Position numbers and translations under genes: made by a program
Notes under the pieces: model-generated
Databases searched by the model: none
What the model saw: only the letters and a program-made list of their open reading frames with translations
Told to the model about the DNA's origin: nothing
NCBI GenBank assembly: GCA_013696365.1
Contig: JACCYS010000005.1
Span: 1 to 11,756 of the forward strand
Source of the DNA: Nocardioidaceae bacterium
Lineage (GTDB): Bacteria; Actinomycetota; Actinomycetes; Propionibacteriales; Nocardioidaceae
Direction: 5' to 3'
DNA length: 11,756 nt
Shown: piece after piece, positions 6,444 to 11,756 of the stretch
Numbering within the stretch: the first letter of the stretch is position 1
Layout of the letters: each line of letters begins with the position of its first letter

Positions 6444-7715
6444 GTGGAGCTCCTGCTGGCCTTCTCGGTGGTGCTGCTGCTCGGCGTCTTGATCTCCGGG
6501 TTGGCGCACCGCAGCGTGTTGTCGACGGCCGTGCTGTTCCTGGTCGCCGGGTTCTTGCTCGGCGACGGCGTCCTCGGGGTCGTGGACCTGCGACCTGGGG
6601 ACGAGCTGGTCACGGTGCTGGCCGAGCTCGCGCTGTTCTCGGTGCTCTTCACCGACGGTCAGCGGATCGGCGTACGCGACCTCACCCTCGCCTGGAAGTT
6701 GCCGGGCCGGGCGCTGCTGCTCGGGATGCCGTTGACGTTCCTCGTGACCGGAGTGTTGGCCGTCGTGGTCGCCGGGCTGCCCTGGCCGGAGGCGCTGCTC
6801 GTGGCCGCCGTGCTCGCGCCTACCGACCCGGTCTTCGCCGCCGCCATCGTCGGCCGCGAGGAGGTGCCCGGTCGGTTGCGGCACCTGCTCAACGTGGAGT
6901 CGGGTCTCAACGACGGGCTGGCACTACCGGTGGTGCTGGTGCTGCTGGCCGTCGTCGGCGGTCCGAGGGTCGAATCGGGGTCCCTGGTCATCGAGCTGGC
7001 GCTGGGAGTGGGGATCGGTGTCGCGGTCCCCCTGATCGCGATCTGGCTGCTGCGGAGCAAGTTCAGCGCCACGACGTCAAAGTACGAGAAGCTCACCTCG
7101 GTGGCCATCGGGCTGATCGTGCTCTCGCTGGCCGAGATCACCCACGCCAACCTGTTCCTCGCCGCGTTCGCCGCCGGCATCACGGTCGCCACCGCGGGGC
7201 CGGAGCTGCGCGACTCGTACCACGAGTTCGGCGAGCTGATCACCGAGTTGCTCAAGCTGGTGGCGATCCTCGTCTTCGGCGCCCTGATCTCACCGACATT
7301 CATGGGGGAGATCCCGCTGTTGGGTTACGTCTTCGCGGTGCTCGCCCTCCTCGTGGCGCGGCCGGTGGCGATCGCCCTGTCGTTCATCGGCAGCCAGCTG
7401 TCCTGGCAGGAGCAGGCGGCGGTGGCGTGGTTCGGGCCCAAGGGCTTCGCGTCGGTGGTCTACGGCCTGATCGTGCTCGAGAGCGGCGCGCCGCGCGCCG
7501 ACGAGGTATTCCACCTGGTGGCGATCGTGGTGGTACTGTCGATCCTGTCGCACTCGTCGACCGACGTACCGATCGCGCACTACTTCGCCCGCCAGCGAGA
7601 ACAGGCCCGCCGGGCGGGGGACACGCACGAGACGCTGGAAGGCGACCTGGCCGGCACGCACACGGCGCTGCACCCGCTCGGCGACCCCGACACCCGGCCC
7701 GAAAGCAACACCTGA
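6444..7715 (+). CDS. CPA1-type cation:proton antiporter (NhaP-like)
   Basis: The 423-aa integral membrane protein has about 12 hydrophobic segments and a hydrophilic C-terminal tail of about 45 residues (from roughly 380). It would exchange Na+ or K+ for H+ across the cytoplasmic membrane. Key motifs are APTDPVFAAAIV at 125-136, the unwound-helix TDP segment, and NVESGLNDGLALP at 150-162. The Asn-Asp pair in the latter marks CPA1 antiporters, which are usually electroneutral; CPA2 has Asp-Asp. The start is GTG (MELLLAFSVV) without a visible Shine-Dalgarno, so a leaderless transcript is possible. The frame is intact throughout. It is read away from the dehydrogenase and is followed after 109 bases by fhs. 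Cation preference cannot be told from sequence. Confidence 0.9.
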   Translation: MELLLAFSVVLLLGVLISGLAHRSVLSTAVLFLVAGFLLGDGVLGVVDLRPGDELVTVLAELALFSVLFTDGQRIGVRDLTLAWKLPGRALLLGMPLTFLVTGVLAVVVAGLPWPEALLVAAVLAPTDPVFAAAIVGREEVPGRLRHLLNVESGLNDGLALPVVLVLLAVVGGPRVESGSLVIELALGVGIGVAVPLIAIWLLRSKFSATTSKYEKLTSVAIGLIVLSLAEITHANLFLAAFAAGITVATAGPELRDSYHEFGELITELLKLVAILVFGALISPTFMGEIPLLGYVFAVLALLVARPVAIALSFIGSQLSWQEQAAVAWFGPKGFASVVYGLIVLESGAPRADEVFHLVAIVVVLSILSHSSTDVPIAHYFARQREQARRAGDTHETLEGDLAGTHTALHPLGDPDTRPESNT

Positions 7716-7722
7716 CCGCTAG

Positions 7723-7751
7723 TCCGTTGCGCATCACGCAATCCGTTGCGG
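7723..7751 (+). promoter_or_regulatory. Repeat and dyad cluster upstream of fhs (candidate operator)
   Basis: TCCGTTGCG occurs at 7723-7731 and 7742-7750, 19 bases apart. Between them CGCAA (7737-7741) forms a dyad with the first TTGCG (7727-7731). This gives three alternating TTGCG half-sites in 25 bases, about two helical turns, an arrangement common for repressor or activator binding. It lies 74 bases before the fhs start. The cluster could also be the 3' stem of the antiporter transcript (stop at 7713-7715). No regulator is identified. Confidence 0.35.
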
Positions 7752-7792
7752 ACGGGGAGACTTTCGGCTTCTGGCGTGGCCACCCTGTGCGT

Positions 7793-7808
7793 GGCACGAC
7801 GACGTGCC
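7793..7808 (+). promoter_or_regulatory. Hairpin in the fhs leader just before the ribosome binding site
   Basis: GGCACG (7793-7798) pairs perfectly with CGTGCC (7803-7808) around the tetraloop ACGA. It ends about seven bases before the GAGGAG that serves fhs. An overlapping alternative stem, GTGC (7787-7790) with GCAC (7794-7797), cannot form at the same time. The arrangement could gate translation, but both stems are short, and no known riboswitch (THF, glycine, SAM) consensus is recognised. Confidence 0.3.
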
Positions 7809-7824
7809 CCGTACGAGGAGTGTC

Positions 7825-9519
7825 ATGAGTTTTCCCTCCGACCTCGAGATCGCCCAGCGGGCGAGCCTCAAGCCACTCGGCGACATTGCTGCCGAGATGG
7901 GGATCGGCCCGCATCCCTTGAGCCGCATGGCGACGACGTCGCCAAGATCCGGTTGGAGGCCATCGACGAGCTGGCCGACCGCCCCCGCGCCAAGTATGTG
8001 GTGGTCTCCGCGGTGACGCCGACACCCTTGGGCGAGGCAAGACGACAACCACCGTCGGGCTCGGCCAGGCGATGCGGCACGTCGGCCGGACGGCGACGAT
8101 CGCCATCCGACAACCGTCGATGGGCCCGACGTTCGGCATCAAGGGCGGTGCGGCCGGCGGCGGTTACAGCCAGGTCGTGCCGATGGAGATCCTCAACCTG
8201 CACCTCACCGGCGACTTCCATGCGGTCACCGCTGCACACAACCTGCTGTCCGCCCTGGTCGACAACCACCTGCACCAGGGCAACGCCACCGGACTCGACC
8301 TCAACGCCATCACCTGGCGGCGGGTGCTCGACGTCAACGACCGCGCGCTGCGCAACATCGTTGTTGGGCTCGGTTCGCGGATGGACGGGGTGACCCGACA
8401 GACAGGCTTCGACATCACCGCCGCGTCGGAGGTGATGGCGGTGCTGGCGCTGTCGACGTCGCTCATCGAGCTGCGGCAGCGGCTGGACCGCATCGTCGTC
8501 GGTTACACCCCGGCCGGTGACGCCGTCACCGCCAAGGACATCGGGGGCGCCGGGTCGATGGCCGTGATGCTGCGCGACGCGATGAAGCCCAACCTGATGC
8601 AGACCTACGAGAACACTCCGGTGCTGGTGCACGCCGGACCGTTCGGCAACATCGCGCACGGCAACTCGTCGGTGATCGCCGACATGATCGGCATCCGCGG
8701 CGGCGACTTCCTCATCACCGGGGCGGGGTTCGGCGCCGACATGGGCGCCGAGCGGTTCTTCAACATCAAGTGCCGCTCGTCCGGCCTCACCCCCGATGCG
8801 GCCGTCGTCGTCGCCACCGTACGGGCGCTCAAGGCGCACTCGGGACGGCACCGGGTCGTCGCCGGCAAGCCCATCCCCGAGGCGATGCTGGCCGAGAATC
8901 CCGACGAGGTGCACATCGGTGGCGCCAACCTGCGCAAGCAGGTCGAGAACATCCGCATGCACGGCGTCACGCCGGTGGTGGCGATCAATGCCTTCCCCGG
9001 CGATCACGAGTCCGAGCATCAGGCGATCCGCGACATTGCCGCCGAGCTGGGCGTGCGGGTAGCCGTGTGCACCCACTTCACCGACGGTGGCGCCGGCGCG
9101 ACCGAGCTCGCCGAGGCCGTCGCCGAGGCGGCCGATGAGCCGTCGGAGTTCGCGCTGCTGTACCCCGACGACGCGTCGCTGCGCACCAAGATCGAGACCG
9201 TGGGCACCCGCGTCTACGGCGCCGACGGGGTCGACTACAGCCCGGCCGCCGCGCGCCAGCTGGACACCTACGAGCGCAACGGCTTCGGGCGCCTGCCGGT
9301 CTGCATCGCCAAGACGCACTTGTCGATCTCCTCCGACGCCACCCTCAAGGGTGCACCGACCGGCTGGCGACTGCCGGTCCGCGAGGTGCGGGCGTCGGCG
9401 GTGCAGGCTTCGTGTACCCGATCTGCGGCGAGATGCAGACGATGCCGGGGCTCGGCGCCTCGCCGGCGGCGCAGCGGGTGGACATCGACGACCACGGGCA
9501 GATCGTCGGCCTGTCCTGA
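7825..9519 (+). CDS. fhs: Formate-tetrahydrofolate ligase (frameshifted three times as read)
   Basis: Fhs joins formate to THF using ATP, giving 10-formyl-THF. ATG at 7825 follows GAGGAG and opens MSFPSDLEIAQRASLKPLGD. Family sequence is continuous if three single missing bases are restored. At 7920/7921 (ttg-ag), GIGPHPLEPHGDDVAK resumes. At 8036-8037 in the P-loop, GAGGCAAG should read GEGKTTTT. At about 9396, VREVRAS should run into GAGFVYPICGEMQTMPGLGA. The large middle frame carries PTFGIKGGAAGGGYSQV and the substrate-site sequences without error. Repaired length is 565 aa, normal for Fhs. The stop at 9517-9519 is 12 bases before fchA. Three G/C losses in one metabolic enzyme, with near-perfect family sequence between them, look like read errors rather than decay. 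Confidence 0.93.
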
Positions 9520-9531
9520 CACTGTGGCCCG

Positions 9532-10113
9532 ATGAACTCCGCCAGAGATTCAGCGCCAACGCTCGATCTGCGGGTCGGCGCCCTTGCCGATGCCGTCGCC
9601 GAACGTACGCCTGCTCCGGGAGCCGGCGCGGTCACCGGGGTCACCGCCTCACTGAGCGCCGCGCTGACGACGATGGTGGCGCAGTTCTCCGACGATGAGG
9701 CCACGGCTGACGGATGCCAACAGCTGCAGCGCCGACTGGAGCCGCTGGCCGACGCTGACGCCGCCGCGTACGGGGCTTACCTGGCGGCGGTGCGGCTGCC
9801 GCGCGACGACAACAGTCGCGCGGCTCAGTTGGTCGAGACGCTGTCGGCGGCCACCGACGTTCCGATGTCGCTGGCCGAGCTGGCCGCCGAGGTGGTCCGG
9901 CACGCATCCCGGCTGGCCCGCGACGGCAACCCGCGGCTGCGCGGGGATGCGGTGGCGGCGGCCCTGTTCGGTGCGGCCGCTGTGCGCAGCGCGGCCGTGC
10001 TGGTGACGCTCAACCTCGACGACCACTCGGCCTTCTGCGACGACCCCCGGCCGGGCCGGGCGCGGCAGCTTGCGACCGAGGCGCAGGCGCAGGCCGACGG
10101 GGTGGCCGCTTGA
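9532..10113 (+). CDS. fchA: Cyclodeaminase/methenyl-THF cyclohydrolase family protein (FchA-like)
   Basis: The 193-aa, almost wholly helical protein belongs to the family of the formimidoyl-THF cyclodeaminase C-terminal domain. Residues 26-34 (TPAPGAGAV) correspond to the family's 'PTPGGGS..A' segment near the N-terminus, and a long helix (ASLSAALTTMVAQFS) follows. Later PRLRGDAVAAALFGAAAVRS matches the 'D...A..l..aA' region. Members deaminate formimino-THF or interconvert methenyl- and 10-formyl-THF. Its place 12 bases after fhs favours the cyclohydrolase role, taking Fhs product toward methenyl-THF. No Shine-Dalgarno is visible before ATG, so translation is probably coupled to fhs. The frame is intact. 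Family assignment is fairly sure; which reaction it performs is inference. Confidence 0.82.
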   Translation: MNSARDSAPTLDLRVGALADAVAERTPAPGAGAVTGVTASLSAALTTMVAQFSDDEATADGCQQLQRRLEPLADADAAAYGAYLAAVRLPRDDNSRAAQLVETLSAATDVPMSLAELAAEVVRHASRLARDGNPRLRGDAVAAALFGAAAVRSAAVLVTLNLDDHSAFCDDPRPGRARQLATEAQAQADGVAA

Positions 10114-10153
10114 GGCCAGATCCAGTGCGGTCTTAGAGGTCACGACGGCAGCT

Positions 10154-10179
10154 GGCGGTGCCCCACAGCGCCGCACTCG
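10154..10179 (-). repeat. 26-bp dispersed hairpin repeat, copy B
   Basis: This copy is inverted relative to 5036-5061, with one difference (T to C) inside the left stem. On the plus strand that change becomes a G-T wobble, so GCGGTGC (10155-10161) still pairs with GCGCCGC (10168-10174) in RNA. It lies in the 235-base spacer 10114-10348 downstream of fchA, a position suiting a REP-like element or a terminator. A further outer stem (AGTGCGG 10124-10130 with CCGCACT 10171-10177) is possible. The rest of the spacer has no gene I can support. Confidence 0.72.
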
Positions 10180-10348
10180 GCTGCCTGGGCGGTCAGCAGG
10201 GAACCGATCGGACCGACGCGAGACGCCCGCAATGTATCAGCGGGGCAGAGCATCACTCGTGTCGATCCATGACCGAAAGGCTGGTTGGCAAGTGCCGGGC
10301 GGTGGGGGATCCTAGAACAGGTGTAGGAATCAAACGGGGGAGATTGAG

Positions 10349-10549
10349 ATGACACTGGTCATCGCCGGGGTGGTGCTGTTGCCGCTGGGGTTGCTCGGAT
10401 TCGTCCTGGTCATGGCGATTCTCGAGGACGGGCTGATGGATGCCGCCGCTGAGTCCGGCGACAGTCTGCCCGAGGCCCGACCACAGTCTGCGGCCGCTCA
10501 CGAGCCGCCTGCAGTCGCCGCCCGACCGTCGCCCCGACCGTCGCCCTGA
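10349..10549 (+). CDS. Small single-pass membrane protein, unknown function
   Basis: I do not recognise a family for this 66-aa protein. Residues 3-25 form one hydrophobic helix (LVIAGVVLLPLGLLGFVLVM) with few charges before it. An acidic stretch follows (EDGLMDAAAESGDSLPE), and then an Ala/Pro-rich end (RPSPRPSP). A GGGGGAG ends six bases before the ATG, the strongest ribosome site in this part of the window, which supports a real gene. The last eight codons are two units of the 12-bp tandem repeat, and the stop TGA is the first base triplet of the third unit. The C-terminus therefore depends on repeat sequence. It sits between fchA and an antiporter, with no evident link to either. Confidence 0.55.
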   Translation: MTLVIAGVVLLPLGLLGFVLVMAILEDGLMDAAAESGDSLPEARPQSAAAHEPPAVAARPSPRPSP

Positions 10550-10594
10550 CCACCGCGCTGACCACCGCCCTGACCACCGCCCTGACCACCGCCG
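10523..10594 (+). repeat. 12-bp tandem repeat, six units
   Basis: Six contiguous 12-base units: two of cgaccgtcgccc, then four of tgaccaccgccc or single-base variants. The first two lie inside the small membrane protein and encode RPSP-RPSP. The third begins with the TGA stop, and the rest are untranslated in that frame. The unit length is a multiple of three, so copy-number change would not shift frames. The array ends 45 bases before the second antiporter's start. Confidence 0.9.
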
Positions 10595-10639
10595 GTCACG
10601 ACGTCCGGGCAGGTGCTCTGCGGCTGAGACAATGATGGC

Positions 10640-11756
10640 GTGGAGATCGCGCTGCTTGCCGTTGTGCTTGCCGCTGCGGTCACCGCCCTCAACTCGCTAG
10701 CCGGCCGCTTCGCCATCTCAGCCCCACTGCTGCTGGTGGCCGTCGGCATCGCCGCCTCGTTCGTTCCCGGCCTGCCCGAGATCGAGCTGCTCCCCGAGGT
10801 CGTGCTGCTGGGGTTGCTCCCGCCGCTGCTGTACTCCGCAGCAATCCGCACCTCGCTGGTCGACTTCCGCCGCAACAGGAGACCGATCGGCCTGCTGTCG
10901 GTGGGGTTGGTGGTCTTCACGACCATCGGCATCGGGCTGCTCACCACACTTCTGCTGCCAGAGGTGCCGTTGGCGGCGGCACTCGCGTTGGGGGCAGTGG
11001 TGGCACCCCCGGACGCCGTTGCTGCGATGACGATCGCTCGCCGCGTCGGCATGCCGCGGCGGGTAGTCACCATTCTGAAGGGCGAGAGCCTGGTCAACGA
11101 CGCCACCGCGCTGGTGTGCCTGCGGTTGGCCATCGTCGCGATCAGCGGCACCGTCAGCGTCGGTGAGATCGCTGTTGACTTCGCGCTGTCCGCCGGCGGT
11201 GGCCTGCTGGTCGGGTTGGCAGTGGGGTGGCTGGTGGCGACGCTTCGCTCGCGCGTCACCGACCCGGTCACCGACGGTGTGGTGTCGCTGTTGACACCGT
11301 GGCTGGCGTATCTGCCGGCAGAGGAGGTGCATGCCTCCGGCGTTCTGGCAGTTGTGGTGGCAGGGTTGTTGCTCGGCCACCGCTCGCCGACGATCCAACA
11401 CGCGGCATCGCGGATCTTCGAGCGAACGATCTGGTCCGCCGTGCAGTTTCTGCTTAAAGGCCTGGTTTTTCTGCTTATCGGGCTGCAGCTGCGCCGGCTG
11501 CTCGTCGACCTGGAGGCGAGCGACATCGGCATCACCCGCACCCTGCTTGTGGGGGCGGCTCTGATCGCCGCCGTGTTGGTGCTGCGCATTGTCTGGGTCT
11601 TTCCCGCCACGTACGTCCCGCGGTTGATCCCGAGCATCCGACGGGTCGACCGCAACCCCCCGTGGCAGGTGCCGATGCTGGTCAGCTGGGCCGCCATGCG
11701 TGGTGTGGTCACGCTTGCGGCGGTCTTTTTGCTGCCGGCCGACACCCCCGAGCGAT
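10640..11756 (+). CDS. Na+/H+ antiporter, CPA1 family (3' end beyond window)
   Basis: The first 372 codons of a polytopic membrane antiporter are present, and the gene runs off the window. GTG at 10640 is the first start after an in-frame TGA at 10625-10627 and opens VEIALLAVVLAAAVTALNSL. Typical CPA1 (YjcE/NhaP, TIGR00831-like) motifs follow: LLPPLLYSAAIRTS (59-72), VAPPDAVAAMTIARRVG (121-137) and KGESLVNDATALV (147-159) with the Asn-Asp pair. Near the end is WAAMRGVVTLAAVFLLP. It exchanges Na+ (or K+) for protons. No Shine-Dalgarno precedes the GTG. A weak GACAAT at 10628-10633 sits where a -10 box of a leaderless transcript would. It resembles the antiporter at 6444 only in general family features, so it is not a recent duplicate. 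Confidence 0.92.
   Translation, partial: MEIALLAVVLAAAVTALNSLAGRFAISAPLLLVAVGIAASFVPGLPEIELLPEVVLLGLLPPLLYSAAIRTSLVDFRRNRRPIGLLSVGLVVFTTIGIGLLTTLLLPEVPLAAALALGAVVAPPDAVAAMTIARRVGMPRRVVTILKGESLVNDATALVCLRLAIVAISGTVSVGEIAVDFALSAGGGLLVGLAVGWLVATLRSRVTDPVTDGVVSLLTPWLAYLPAEEVHASGVLAVVVAGLLLGHRSPTIQHAASRIFERTIWSAVQFLLKGLVFLLIGLQLRRLLVDLEASDIGITRTLLVGAALIAAVLVLRIVWVFPATYVPRLIPSIRRVDRNPPWQVPMLVSWAAMRGVVTLAAVFLLPADTPER

Noticed and set aside
7868..9559. 563-codon open frame on the minus strand
   Set aside because: It lies over fhs, whose frames carry clear family motifs. The opposite translation shows only composition bias.
10140..10355. 71-codon minus-strand frame in the fchA downstream spacer
   Set aside because: It has no domain, and its only link to the vapC frame (CGAVGHR) comes from the shared 26-bp DNA repeat.
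10523..10594. Possible CRISPR array
   Set aside because: The units are 12 bases long with no spacers, so this is a minisatellite.
10498..11745. 415-codon Ser/Thr-rich open frame on the minus strand
   Set aside because: It is antisense to the second antiporter. Its Gly-Gln end is only the 12-bp repeat read backwards.

Overview
The window is high-GC DNA from an actinobacterium. The coding genes show strong G/C third-position bias, GTG starts are common, and overlapping or very short junctions (GTGA) are used. The genus cannot be fixed from this sequence. Protein-level matches below rest on recalled family motifs, not on a database search.

Layout. (1) Positions 75-3985, minus strand: a bacterial RNA-repair cassette, hen1 (3'-terminal RNA ribose 2'-O-methyltransferase) followed by pnkp (polynucleotide kinase / phosphatase / ligase domain). 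The two overlap by 8 bases. (2) 3986-5279: a small plus-strand island with a type II toxin-antitoxin pair (Unstab_antitox-type antitoxin and RelE/ParE-type toxin), then a vapC-like PIN toxin remnant lacking its N-terminal half. (3) 5347-6381, minus strand: a zinc-dependent MDR alcohol dehydrogenase. (4) 6444-7715, plus strand: a CPA1-type cation:proton antiporter. (5) 7825-10113, plus strand: folate one-carbon genes, formate-THF ligase (fhs) and a cyclodeaminase/cyclohydrolase-family protein (fchA-like). (6) 10349-10549: a small single-pass membrane protein whose end runs into a 12-bp tandem repeat. (7) 10640 to the window end: a second CPA1 antiporter, cut by the window edge. Positions 1-74 hold nothing I can support.

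The genes fall into three functional groups. Hen1 and Pnkp together mend RNA broken by ribotoxins and mark the healed site with a 2'-O-methyl group. The neighbouring toxin genes could plausibly be a source of such breaks. Fhs and the FchA-like protein would carry formate to the methenyl/formyl-THF level. The antiporters and dehydrogenase look like ordinary metabolic and transport genes.

Two things stand out. First, single-base defects recur: two missing bases in hen1, one in the toxin, three in fhs, and a TGA where a Trp codon is expected near the end of pnkp. Each indel lies beside a short G or C run and the family sequence resumes immediately in the next frame. This points to uncorrected sequencing errors more than decay, though decay cannot be excluded for the repair cassette and toxins. 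Second, a 26-bp hairpin-forming sequence occurs twice, in inverted orientation and 5.1 kb apart. One copy lies exactly where the vapC remnant loses homology, and the other lies in the fchA downstream spacer.
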